Shown here one piece after another: positions 16,115-24,634 of a stretch of DNA of 64,000 nucleotides; position 1 is the first letter of the stretch, and every line of letters begins with the position of its first letter. The DNA comes from JBBITI01 sp963735055. Lineage in GTDB: Bacteria; Chloroflexota; Dehalococcoidia; Dehalococcoidales; UBA2162. Location: assembly GCA_963735055.1 (NCBI GenBank), contig CAVTJN010000004.1, positions 558,001-622,000 on the forward strand, written 5' to 3'. The translations under genes were made by a program, and so were the position numbers. The notes under the pieces were generated by a model. It did no database searches. It was not told the DNA's origin and saw only the letters and a list, made by a program, of their open reading frames with translations.

Positions 16115-17426
16115 TCCCGGAGCCGCCCGCCGAACCGTCTTTCCCCGACCTTTTCTGGAATGTCCTGCCGAAGAAGTGCGGCAAGGTGGTCCTCCGGTCG
16201 ATGCCGGTGATACCCTCCATGGGCACCCTCACCAGTTTGCGGCGCATCGCCCAGTTCGCCAGGGGAGCCACGCCGGTGCCCAGTCTCGCCAGCAACTCCG
16301 GCCGGCCCAGTACCTTGTGGCTGAATGAGGTACCGTGCCGGGCAACGTAGTCCAGTTTCGCCTGCCACATAAGGTAAGGCAGGTCAATATCGACCGGGCA
16401 CTCCATACGGCAACCCTCACAATGCAGACAGACGTCGACCGACTTCGTATCGCCGCGCAGAAAACTGGTGAGATAGATCTTCGGCGTCCAGATGTCACCG
16501 GCATCCTTAAAAGCGTGACGAATGGGACAGTGTTTGTTGCAGGCGCGGCAGCCGATGCACAGGAAAAGATCACCGAACTTGCTGTCAATCATCTTCCGGC
16601 GGCCGTTGTCCAGAATTATGATGTGAAGCTCGCGCTTCCGGTCGTCAACAGGCAACGGCAGATCATCGATTGACATGGACCGGGCCGGACGAGGCTCGAT
16701 GCCGAGCAGGATGTTCTCCATGCCGAATATGCCCATGCACTGTGCCTGGAATGTGGCCTCGGCCCGTGTCGCGACCACCTTGTCCAGCCCGATCACCAGG
16801 ACTACCCGGGCAGCTTGTTCGAGGTCCCGTTTTATGTTGGAGAAGTGTTCGAGAAAAACCACGGTGCCGTCGTCGGCAGATGCCGCGTTGACACCGAGTA
16901 CGGCGACATAGTCCCGGCTCTTGACCCGGGGAAGACCGTCCAGTTTGACGGCCACATCGAAAGTACCCTCCAGTCCCTTGTCAAGCATGCGGGGCAAGTC
17001 CCAGTAGTCGAGAACCTTCTTTTCTTTGACATCAAATTCACTGTGGTACGAGTTGATCACGGTGAAACCATTGCGGACAAGCCCCGGCCTAAGTTCCTGG
17101 ACCGCGGCCGAGTTGTTGGTGGAAATCGTCTTTACGGCCCCGGCGCAGAGCGACACGTAGTCCACCGCGGCCCCGGCATCGGAAGAAACGACCACTTTGG
17201 ACCCGGGATACCGGTCTTTGAAAGAAGCCTCCAAAGCCGGTGTCAGCGAATCGATGTTTGCCCGGGCACTTTCCCGAAGGAGACGGATCTTCTGCTTGAT
17301 CTCGGCGACGCCGATGGCAGGAGGGATATGAGCTGCCTTCTGTCCGCCCCGGGACAGTCTGAGGGCCGCGAGTTCACGCTTGTCGGTTTGCTCGGGTTCG
17401 ATTATCCAGATTGGCAAATCAGTCAT
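16107..17426 (-). CDS. LUD-domain protein with two [4Fe-4S] clusters (LutB-like)
   Basis: The ATG at 17426 (MTDLPIWIIEPEQ) gives 439 residues; a TTG at 17501 would extend the frame into a strong hairpin and was rejected. The N-terminal two thirds are a LUD domain (SDAGAAVDYVSLCAGAVKTI, about residues 92-111). The C-terminus has two ferredoxin motifs, CIGCRACNKHCP and CLHCEGCRMECP. This matches LutB-type subunits of lactate-utilisation complexes, but here the partners are an aldehyde ferredoxin oxidoreductase and a CCG protein. I infer an electron-relay role. Confidence 0.8.
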   Translation of the reverse strand: MTDLPIWIIEPEQTDKRELAALRLSRGGQKAAHIPPAIGVAEIKQKIRLLRESARANIDSLTPALEASFKDRYPGSKVVVSSDAGAAVDYVSLCAGAVKTISTNNSAAVQELRPGLVRNGFTVINSYHSEFDVKEKKVLDYWDLPRMLDKGLEGTFDVAVKLDGLPRVKSRDYVAVLGVNAASADDGTVVFLEHFSNIKRDLEQAARVVLVIGLDKVVATRAEATFQAQCMGIFGMENILLGIEPRPARSMSIDDLPLPVDDRKRELHIIILDNGRRKMIDSKFGDLFLCIGCRACNKHCPIRHAFKDAGDIWTPKIYLTSFLRGDTKSVDVCLHCEGCRMECPVDIDLPYLMWQAKLDYVARHGTSFSHKVLGRPELLARLGTGVAPLANWAMRRKLVRVPMEGITGIDRRTTLPHFFGRTFQKRSGKDGSAGGSGNG

Positions 17427-17475
17427 ATCAATGCCGGTGGACTCTTCACACCCGGGATCACCCGATTCACAAACG

Positions 17476-17501
17476 TTGGTCCGCCCGGGCGGGCGAACCA
17501 A
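17476..17501 (-). promoter_or_regulatory. Strong hairpin inside the AOR operon
   Basis: TTGGTTCGCCC and GGGCGGACCAA form an 11-bp stem (one G-U pair) with a 4-base loop, between the ferredoxin gene and the LUD gene. No T-run follows. It may set differential mRNA stability or act as a weak attenuator between the two halves of the operon. Confidence 0.5.
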
Positions 17502-17519
17502 CGCTCAGGTCCGGTAAGA

Positions 17520-18017
17520 CTATTCCCTGGCAAGCAGCGCGGCGCCCTGTTTGACCGCGGCGGTAAGCTTCTCAGCGGCGGCCAGTTGCTTGACTCCGCT
17601 GACCTGCGAAGCCTCAACGTAGTCGACGGCCTTCGTCTCGCAAAAACGGGAGCACTGGGGATCGCCGTCGCAGAAGTCGCACTTGTAGACTTTCTTAGAA
17701 TCGACATTGAACCCCATCGCTCCAAATGGGCAGGCCGCCACGCACATCCGGCAGCCAATGCAGGTCTCCTGATTCACCTGCACCACACTCAGACTCTCAT
17801 CTCGAGAAATCGCCTTCACCGGGCAGACTTCCATGCAGGGGGCATCGACGCACTGTTGACAGCTCATCGGGACATAGAGGCCTTCCCATTCCCACTTCAC
17901 GATCTTGATCCGGCTCTTGGAGGGATTGGCAGCCCCTTCGTGTTTGACCGAACAGACCAGCTCGCAAGTGCGGCAGCCAGTGCATTTTGCGTAGTCCAGC
18001 ATCAATACTTTGCCCAA
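17520..18017 (-). CDS. Four-cluster ferredoxin, partner of aldehyde ferredoxin oxidoreductase
   Basis: The 165-residue product has four cysteine groups: CTGCRTCELVC (about residue 12), CQQCVDAPCMEVCP, CIGCRMCVAACP and CDFCDGDPQCSRFC, consistent with four [4Fe-4S] clusters in the HycB/DmsB pattern. Polyferredoxins of this kind (AorA type) carry electrons from AOR. It follows the AOR gene with a 34-base gap. The C-terminal 30 residues are Ala/Lys-rich helix. Confidence 0.85.
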   Translation of the reverse strand: MGKVLMLDYAKCTGCRTCELVCSVKHEGAANPSKSRIKIVKWEWEGLYVPMSCQQCVDAPCMEVCPVKAISRDESLSVVQVNQETCIGCRMCVAACPFGAMGFNVDSKKVYKCDFCDGDPQCSRFCETKAVDYVEASQVSGVKQLAAAEKLTAAVKQGAALLARE

Positions 18018-18051
18018 TTTACAGTCTCCCTTCCGCTTGATTTAGTCGACC

Positions 18052-19959
18052 TTAGAGAGCGTGGGACGGTTCCTTGTCGATACCGAGACGCTTCAGTGTT
18101 TCGGGTTTAGGTATGCCGTTCTCATCCCAACCATGGTGCCCGTAGAACTCATCGACCGCCTTCTTAAGCTTTTCACGGTCGATGGCGCGGCCACGGATAT
18201 TGGGCGTTCCCAACGGCGTCGGCTCATCGAAGTACCGGTCGACCAGCCAGTCGTCCTTCCGGGTCAGACCTTCGCGCAGATTGAACATGCGCTCCAGGTT
18301 ATTAGCACGATCGGCGGCCGTCCAAAGATCAAGCGGAGACATCTGAAGGCCGGTATTGTAATAGATGGCCTTGGACCATTCTTCCCAGTTCGGCAGTGTC
18401 GCCCCCAGGAAGGTGGTGTGATACTTGCAGATGCCCACCGAGTCCACACCCATGTAGGTCTGCTCATGCCAGAACACCTGCCAGGCCTTGCCTTCGTATT
18501 CGCGGAAATCGGACGTCAGCGGCCCATCGTATTTTACGGGCTGGCTGTATATCTGCCGCAGAACCTTTTCGGGCAGGTGATACAGATCGATGGCCGGGCG
18601 GCTGCGCAGATGGTCGGACCCACGAGACGCGGTGGCAATATTGAGCGCCAGAGACGGCGTCGCCCGCTCATCCGAGTTGAGATTGCTCATGCCCTTGACC
18701 TGAACCAGGTACTTTTCCGAACCCTTGCCGATCTTCTTGGCGGCCCGCAGCGGACCCTCAGCCAGAATGTCACCAAGACCCTTCCGGTAAGTGATCTGGT
18801 GCATCAGCTCGATCACCGCCTCGGTATTCCCGAACCGGAGTTCCAGACCTCCGGTGTCCTTATCGGTGAGGATGCCGTTCTCGTAGAGTTCCATTGCCCA
18901 GGCGATCATGCTGCCGGCCTCGAGGCAATCGATTCCGTAGATGTTCGACAGGTGAGTGCCCTCAAGGATGGTGATCGGATCCGTGCAGCCGGGCTCAGCG
19001 GAGAAGGCGCATTGATGGGTGTACTCCGGACCTTCCCCGTAAGTGCCCGCGTAAGGTCCGGTGGGAATGACGTACTTCGCCCGGCAGTGCACCTGGCAGC
19101 CGTAGCAGCCGGCCATACCGGTGACGAACTCGTCCAGCGCCTCGGCCTCGATGGCGTCAGAGTTTTCAAGCTGGTTGAGACGGAAGTTCTGGACCCTGAC
19201 CAGACCCTGGGTATTGGTCGCCCCGAACAGGAATGGGGTGCCAAGGCGACCCTGGGTTTCGTTAACTTTGGCTGAAGTTATCTGTCCAATAAAACGCTTG
19301 TTGTAGTCGAGCGCCTCCTGGGGGAAAGCGATCTTGATGTCCATCGTGCCGCGAGCGGCAATTGCCTTCAGGTTCTTCGATCCCATTACGGCGCCCATTC
19401 CGGTGCGGCCACCGGCATTCTTGACCCCGGTCATGACGCTGGCAAACCGGACCATCTTCTCACCACCGACACCGATGGTCAACGCTTTTACGTCTCTGTC
19501 CCCCAGCTCTTCCCGAATGGCTTTCTGGGCATCGTGCACATTGAGTCCCCAGATATTCTTGGCGTCCTTGATCTCGATTTCGCCGTTGTGGACGAAAACG
19601 TAGACTGGCTTGGGCGACTTGCCCAGAAACACCAGGTGGTTGAATCCCGCGTTCGCCAGCTCGGGAGTGAAGAAGCCACCACCATTGCAGCTGCCGTAGT
19701 AATTGGTCAGCGGCGACTTGCCTGCAACGTGGTACCGCGCGGTTGCTGAAGCCAGCATCCCGCTAAGGAGGCCGCCGCTTACGGCGACCACGTTGTCCGG
19801 CCCCAGGGGATCGCAGCCCGGCTTCACATAGTTGTAGACCAGATAGGCATCCAGACCCCGGCCGCCAACGTACTGCTGACGCATCTTCAGCGGGATGTGC
19901 TTGATTTCGATCTTGCCCGTAGTCAGATCGATGACTGCCAGCTTGCCGTCCAGAGACAT
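18052..19959 (-). CDS. aor: Aldehyde ferredoxin oxidoreductase (tungsten family)
   Basis: AOR oxidises aldehydes to acids with a tungsten bis-pterin cofactor and one [4Fe-4S] cluster, reducing ferredoxin; the reverse reaction also occurs. The 635-residue length is normal. Seen are GGRGLDAYLVYNYV near residue 33, GGRTGMGAVMGSKNLKAIA near residue 184, cluster cysteines in CYGCQVHC (about residue 287) with a later Cys in SVGICKYHT, and pterin-site patterns such as GSMIAWAMELYENG. It heads the electron-transfer genes and follows a tiny zinc-ribbon gene by one base. The true aldehyde or acyl substrate cannot be read from sequence. Confidence 0.92.
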   Translation of the reverse strand: MSLDGKLAVIDLTTGKIEIKHIPLKMRQQYVGGRGLDAYLVYNYVKPGCDPLGPDNVVAVSGGLLSGMLASATARYHVAGKSPLTNYYGSCNGGGFFTPELANAGFNHLVFLGKSPKPVYVFVHNGEIEIKDAKNIWGLNVHDAQKAIREELGDRDVKALTIGVGGEKMVRFASVMTGVKNAGGRTGMGAVMGSKNLKAIAARGTMDIKIAFPQEALDYNKRFIGQITSAKVNETQGRLGTPFLFGATNTQGLVRVQNFRLNQLENSDAIEAEALDEFVTGMAGCYGCQVHCRAKYVIPTGPYAGTYGEGPEYTHQCAFSAEPGCTDPITILEGTHLSNIYGIDCLEAGSMIAWAMELYENGILTDKDTGGLELRFGNTEAVIELMHQITYRKGLGDILAEGPLRAAKKIGKGSEKYLVQVKGMSNLNSDERATPSLALNIATASRGSDHLRSRPAIDLYHLPEKVLRQIYSQPVKYDGPLTSDFREYEGKAWQVFWHEQTYMGVDSVGICKYHTTFLGATLPNWEEWSKAIYYNTGLQMSPLDLWTAADRANNLERMFNLREGLTRKDDWLVDRYFDEPTPLGTPNIRGRAIDREKLKKAVDEFYGHHGWDENGIPKPETLKRLGIDKEPSHAL

Positions 19960-19960
19960 C

Positions 19961-20191
19961 TTAGTTCTTTCCCCCTTGCTGTTCCTTCAACATTTTGTCG
20001 GTCAGTTGGCGGTTTACCTCCCAGACCGGACCTCGAATCCGCGGAAACTCAGGTGATATCCACCAGATCCGCCATTCGAAGCTGCAGTGGGGGCACTTGA
20101 GTATCTTGGCACCGGGCGGCGGCACCAGCCGTTCGTAGCAGTTCATGCATCTGAGAGCGCCGATAGTCCTTCCCTTGGCAGTCTGCTCCAT
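19961..20191 (-). CDS. Small zinc-ribbon protein of the AOR operon
   Basis: The ATG at 20191 gives 76 residues. Two cysteine pairs, CMNC and CPHC, about 19 residues apart, form a zinc ribbon, followed by FEWRIWWISPEFPRIRGP, rich in Trp and Pro. The start is uncertain: a TTG at 20215 preceded by GAGG gives a version eight residues longer. It ends one base before AOR, so translation is probably coupled. I do not recognise a named family; it may be an assembly or ferredoxin-like accessory. Confidence 0.6.
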   Translation of the reverse strand: MEQTAKGRTIGALRCMNCYERLVPPPGAKILKCPHCSFEWRIWWISPEFPRIRGPVWEVNRQLTDKMLKEQQGGKN

Positions 20192-20438
20192 CGTGGTTTC
20201 TTTCTGTTCGCTCAAAGTAACCTCACTTTCACGATGCCCATCGTAGGCTTCCAACAGTCACCGAAATGATAGCATCGAGCCCAGATAGTGTCAAGAAAAC
20301 TGCAGGGGAAACACCCTTTCTCGAGGGACCAAAGGTCAGGCCCGGGCCTTCGCCGAATGCGGTTGTCCCTGAGTCCGCTCACCCCGTCCGCACCACCGCA
20401 TCAGTACCGGGCCGGTGACTCCGGACAGCGTCGTGCCT

Positions 20439-20795
20439 CTAGGGATGGCGCGTCCAGATTCCGGACGCCCAAAGCAAGGCAGCAACAGTCAATGCGACGA
20501 GAATAACAGTGGCCGCAATCCGCCAACTCCGCCTTCGGAACAAGAAGAGAAGCGATGGCCGATAGATATCGAGCCCTGGCTGGAGGTCCTCCCAGGCCCG
20601 GGCGGGCGGTTCCGCGTTTCCGGCCTTCGAGCTGAACGAAGCCCGCAGCACCCGTTGCGTCCTCCGCACCGATTCCAGTTCCCGCCGGCACTTCTCACAA
20701 CCGGCCAGATGTGCCTCGATTTCCGATCGTTCTGCAGCGCCCACCTCGCCGTCCAGATATGGCACCAGAAGGTCCGTTACGTGTTTACAGTCCAT
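20439..20795 (-). CDS. Zinc-finger anti-sigma factor
   Basis: The 118-residue product begins MDCKHVTDLLVPYLDGEV and carries the ZAS/zf-HC2 motif HLAGCEKC (about residues 29-36), then a single transmembrane helix WRIAATVILVALTVAALLWA near the C-terminus with almost nothing outside. This is the layout of membrane anti-sigma factors that hold ECF sigma factors. It lies 58 bases downstream of the sigma gene, its likely partner. The very short external part suggests the signal is not sensed by a periplasmic domain. Confidence 0.85.
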   Translation of the reverse strand: MDCKHVTDLLVPYLDGEVGAAERSEIEAHLAGCEKCRRELESVRRTQRVLRASFSSKAGNAEPPARAWEDLQPGLDIYRPSLLFLFRRRSWRIAATVILVALTVAALLWASGIWTRHP

Positions 20796-20853
20796 GCTCG
20801 TTTCCCACTATTCGCGTTTTCTATTCGTGTATCTACGGTATGCGCCCTCCGGA

Positions 20854-21378
20854 TCACGCGCGCATTCCCCCATCATCGCTGAGCCTGGAGCGCAACTTCA
20901 TCAAGGCGTGATTGATCCTCGACTTCACGGTCCCCAACGGTACACCGAGAACGCCCGCGATCTCCTCGTACGACAGATCATTGAAATACCTTAGCACCAG
21001 CACCGCGCGGTGCTTGGCGTCAAGGGCGTCCAATGCCTCCCCCAATTCACCACTGTCGGGGAGATCTGATCTGGCGTCGGCGTCCGCGCCCGGGGCGTCG
21101 ATATCTTCGGGATCGACGCGCAACACGGCCGGTCGGTCCTTGCGCCGCTTTCTCAGGCATTCATTAACCGTAATGCGGTGAAGCCACGTGGCGGGCCTAC
21201 CCTTCGTTGAGTCGAAGGTATTCCGGAACTTCCACACGGCGGTGAAGACCGCCTGAAGGACATCATCGGCGTCCTCGCGGCTACCTGTAATCAAATAGGC
21301 ATTCTTGAAGACGGCCTTTTCGTAGTCGCGAAAGAAGGCCTCGAATGCGGCCGTGTCACCAGTCTGCCAGTCTTCCAT
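20854..21378 (-). CDS. ECF-family RNA polymerase sigma factor
   Basis: The 174-residue product has region 2 (YEKAVFKNAYLITGSREDADDVLQ, quoted in pieces, residues 19-42) with the AVFTAVWKFRNTF helix, and region 4 (LDAKHRAVLVLRYFNDLSYEEIAGVLG, about residues 119-145, ending PLGTVKSRINHALMKLR). Regions 1 and 3 are absent, as in ECF sigmas. It is followed by its zinc-finger anti-sigma. The -10 box lies only 11 bases before the ATG, so the transcript may be leaderless. Confidence 0.9.
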   Translation of the reverse strand: MEDWQTGDTAAFEAFFRDYEKAVFKNAYLITGSREDADDVLQAVFTAVWKFRNTFDSTKGRPATWLHRITVNECLRKRRKDRPAVLRVDPEDIDAPGADADARSDLPDSGELGEALDALDAKHRAVLVLRYFNDLSYEEIAGVLGVPLGTVKSRINHALMKLRSRLSDDGGMRA

Positions 21379-21389
21379 CCCGTTATCAT

Positions 21390-21420
21390 ATTATATAGCC
21401 GAACCTGGCGCCCAAGGTTC
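21390..21420 (-). promoter_or_regulatory. ECF sigma promoter with upstream inverted repeat
   Basis: A perfect TATAAT (minus strand, 21390-21395) lies 11 bases before the sigma-factor ATG. Immediately upstream, 21401-21420, is an inverted repeat GAACCT-N8-AGGTTC. No standard -35 was found, so the repeat could be an operator or part of an ECF-type promoter. Confidence 0.5.
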
Positions 21421-21574
21421 ACATTGACTCGAGCAGACGAAGAACAATCGCCCAACCATCTGTCAACCGCCCCGGTTGGGACTCAATCGGCCACCGTATG
21501 CCGCCTGCCTACTTGAGGCCACGACAGCGCCTTGCCTTCGTCAAATCGACCGCTGCCAGCCACGGAATGGCGCA

Positions 21575-21603
21575 TTGACACAATCCCGGGCCTCCTGTAG
21601 AGT
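21575..21603 (+). promoter_or_regulatory. Promoter of the nrpR-like gene
   Basis: TTGACA (21575-21580), a 17-base spacer and TAGAGT (21598-21603) precede the gene; the predicted start near 21610 leaves a leader of about 36 bases. Confidence 0.7.
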
Positions 21604-21645
21604 ATGTAACGAAGCGGACACCGTTTGCCGCAAGGGGAGGGCACT

Positions 21646-22668
21646 TTGAGCTTTGAGCGGCGGGACGTCGACCGAAAGATACTGTCGATACTGAAGGTCC
21701 TGCAGAAGCAGAAGGGTCCGATCGGGGGACGACTGATCGGGCAGCAACTGAAAGACCTCGGGGTTACGCTGAGCGAAAGAGCCGTGCGCTATCATCTTAA
21801 ACTGATGGACGAGCGCGGACTGACCGAGCTCATGGGGAACCAAGATGGCCGCACCATTACCGAAAAGGGATTAACCGAGATCAAGAACGCCCTGGTCAAG
21901 GACAAAGTCGGCTTCGCCATCACCAAGATCGAGCTGCTCGCCTTCCGGACCACGTTCGATTACCGCACGCGGCACGGTGATATCCCTCTCAATGTGTCTT
22001 TTTTTGCCAGGTCGGATTTCGATCGGGCGTTACTGGCCATGAAGCCCGCCTTCGACAGCGGATTCTGCGTCAGCCAACTGGTGGCGGTGGCCGAGGGGGG
22101 GCAGTTGATCGGCGACCTCGAGGTGCCTGACGACCAGGTAGGGTTCGGCACGGTATGCAGCATCGTCATCAACGGAGCTTTGCTGAAGGCGGGGGTTCCC
22201 ATGGACTCGCGATTCAGCGGTACCCTGCAAATGCACGGCCGCAAGCCGATGCGTTTTACCGAGATCATTCGCTACGACGGCACGTCGGTCGATCCGAGCG
22301 AGATATTCATCAAGGCCAGGATGACATCGGTCACCGAGACCATCACCACCGGGGGTGGTGAAATACTGGCCAATTTTCGAGAGACCCCTGCATTGTGTCT
22401 GCCCCTGGTGGACACCGTGGTGGCCGGACTCCTTGAGGCCGGGATCGATGGCATTATCGATCGCGGGCACCCCAGTGAGTCGGTTTGTGAAACCGCTGTC
22501 GAGCCCAACAAGGTGGGCCTCGTCCTCATCGGGGGGCTCAATCCCGTGGCCGCTGCCCAGGAAGTTGGGGTCGAAGCCGAGATCCACAGCATGTCCACGG
22601 TGGTCGGCTACCAGGACCTCATCAAGTTCGGCGACTTGTTTGACGAAAGAGCCAAGGGTCATTCCTGA
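21646..22668 (+). CDS. nrpR: NrpR-family nitrogen repressor (winged helix + DUF128)
   Basis: NrpR represses nitrogen-assimilation promoters in methanogens and is released by 2-oxoglutarate. The TTG at 21646, with GGGGAGG 5 bases upstream, gives 340 residues. The N-terminal winged helix is DRKILSILKVLQKQKGPIGG to LSERAVRYHLKLMDERGL (about residues 9-63); the rest is one NrpR/DUF128 regulatory domain, with ALLKAGVPMDSRFSGTLQ and DRGHPSESVCETAVEPNKVG as recognisable pieces. Many archaeal NrpRs have two such domains; this has one. It opens a nitrogen island, which fits its role. Confidence 0.82.
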   Translation: MSFERRDVDRKILSILKVLQKQKGPIGGRLIGQQLKDLGVTLSERAVRYHLKLMDERGLTELMGNQDGRTITEKGLTEIKNALVKDKVGFAITKIELLAFRTTFDYRTRHGDIPLNVSFFARSDFDRALLAMKPAFDSGFCVSQLVAVAEGGQLIGDLEVPDDQVGFGTVCSIVINGALLKAGVPMDSRFSGTLQMHGRKPMRFTEIIRYDGTSVDPSEIFIKARMTSVTETITTGGGEILANFRETPALCLPLVDTVVAGLLEAGIDGIIDRGHPSESVCETAVEPNKVGLVLIGGLNPVAAAQEVGVEAEIHSMSTVVGYQDLIKFGDLFDERAKGHS

Positions 22669-22794
22669 CACGTTGTTGTCTCACAAACGGACCCGAGACT
22701 CACGACAACGCAGCGTATCCGGCCATATCCGAAGCATGTCCGCCGTCGGACAGACCGTCACGGCGTAAAGTAGTAAATAACGGCAGGAGAAAAC

Positions 22795-24389
22795 ATGAAC
22801 CTACAGCGTCCAAATTCGAACGAAGCAACCAGAACGGCCAACCGGTCGAGAAGCGTGTCACCGAGCAGCGGCATTTGTACCCGCTGCCTCGACGGCTGCA
22901 CCGGCAACTGCGAGGTATTCAAGGCCACCTTCCGCGGCCGCGAACTGATCTACCCCGGACCTTTCGGTGAGATCACCGCCGGCGGCGACAAGGACTACCC
23001 GATCGATTACTCCCATCTCAACATCCAGGGGTATGCCCTGGGAGCCAGCGGCTTGCCCGCAGGCGTCAAAGGCGACCCCGATACGGCTACCTTCCCCGGC
23101 GTCAATACCGAGACCGAGTACGGCTGGGACAAGAAGGTCAAGATGAAGGTCCCGATCTTCACCGGCGCTCTCGGCTCCACCGAAATCGCCCGCAAGAACT
23201 GGGAACATTTCGCCGTCGGGGCGGCACTTAGCGGGGTCACCCTGGTCTGCGGCGAGAACGTCTGCGGCATCGACCCCAAGCTGGAGCGTGAATGCCAAAG
23301 GCAAGGTCACCAGTTCGCCCGATATGGACCGCCGCATCGAGATCTACCGGCGCTACCACCAGGGCTACGGCGAAATCCTGGTCCAGATGAACGTCGAGGA
23401 CACCCGGCTGGGCGTGGCCGAGTACGTCGTCAAGAAGCACGGCCTGGATACCATCGAACTGAAATGGGGACAGGGCGCCAAGTGCATCGGCGGCGAAATC
23501 AAGGTCAACAGTCTGGAGCGGGCCCTGGAACTCCAGAAGCGCGGCTACATCGTCACCCCCGACCCGTCCAACCCGATCAACCAGGCGGCCTTCAAGGACG
23601 GCGCTATCAAGGAGTTCGAGCGCCACAGCCGCCTCGGCTTCATCGACGAAGAAGGCTTCTACAAGGAAGTCGAGCGCCTGAGGAAACTCGGCTTCAAGCG
23701 CATCACCCTGAAGACCGGCGCCTACAGCCTGCGCGAGCTGGCAATGGCTATACAAGTGGGGGTCCACGGCCAAGATCGACCTGCTGACGATCGACGGTTC
23801 TTCCGGCGGCACCGGCATGAGCCCCTGGCGCATGATGGAGGAGTGGGGCATTCCCAGCCTGTACCTCCATTCCGCGGCCTAGGATTTTGCGAAGAAGCTG
23901 GCGGACAGGGGAGAACGAGTCCCCGACCTGGCGTTTGCCGGCGGCTTCAGCAGCGAAGACGGCATCTTCAAGGCGCTGGCCCTGGGCGCACCGTTCGTCA
24001 AGGCGGTCTGCATGGGCCGGGCTCTAATGATTCCCGGCATGGTCGGCAAGAACATCAAGAAATGGATGGACGACGGCAAATTACCTCAGACGGTGACCCA
24101 GTTCGGCTCCACTCCGGAAGAGATCTTCGTCAACTGGGAAGACGTCAAGAACATCGTCGGCGCCAAGGAAATGAAGAACATCCCGCTGGGCGCAGTCGGC
24201 ATCTACAGCTACTCGGAAAAGATGAGGGTCGGATTGCAGCAGCTGATGGCCGGGGCGCGCTGCTTCAGCGTGCCGGCGATCAGCCGCCGCGAGCTGATGT
24301 CGCTCACCGAGGAGTGCGCCAAGGTTACGGCTATCCCTTATCTCATGGATGCCTACCGCGAAGAGGCGATCGCCATCCTGAATAGCTAG
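22795..24389 (+). pseudogene. FMN-binding glutamate synthase homologue, frame disrupted
   Basis: The product resembles the FMN/synthase domain of archaeal-type glutamate synthase. The N-terminal half has a short Cys cluster (CTRCLDGCTGNC, about residue 27), then the domain with GALGSTEIARKNWEHF and CGENVCGIDPKLE. The frame changes by +1 near 23288 (to NAKGKVTSSPDMDRRIEIY) and again near 23753 (to KWGSTAKIDLLTIDGSSGG), and a TAG at 23880 interrupts HSAA-DFAKKLADRGERVPD. The FMN loop DGSSGGTGMSP is intact. The 3Fe-4S cysteines of true GltB are missing. About 531 codons if repaired. Confidence 0.8.
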
Positions 24390-24469
24390 TACGAGCTATT
24401 CACAGCCGGCAACAGTGTTCCCGGCCAGTGCCAACCATTTGAAAGGGTGCGACACGCCGCGAAGCCATT

Positions 24470-24508
24470 AAGGTCGGGCCCTGCCACGGCAGGGCCCGAC
24501 CTTTCTAT
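24470..24508 (+). terminator. Intrinsic terminator after the first glutamate-synthase-like gene
   Basis: AAGGTCGGGCCCTG pairs perfectly with CAGGGCCCGACCTT (14 bp or more) around a small loop and runs into TTTCT. It separates the upstream gene from the hisH-hisF-amt operon. Confidence 0.85.
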
Positions 24509-24634
24509 GGGCGCCGGCGGCCTGAACGAGACACGAACCGCGGAAAATACTACAATGTGTCCTGTCACCTGATAATGAAATGACCGACCGTGTCCCCAGA
24601 GCGGCGGCGAGGTTTGGTCCATGGCGAGGCTATC

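Noticed and set aside
17427..17501. 25-codon N-terminal extension of the LUD/Fe-S gene from a TTG
   Set aside because: It would start inside a stable hairpin and lacks family residues; the ATG at 17426 is better.
22679..22794. NrpR operator (GGAA-N6-TTCC) upstream of the first FMN gene
   Set aside because: No such palindrome was found there, nor before amt, nor before 31663; near matches were off by one base in spacing.
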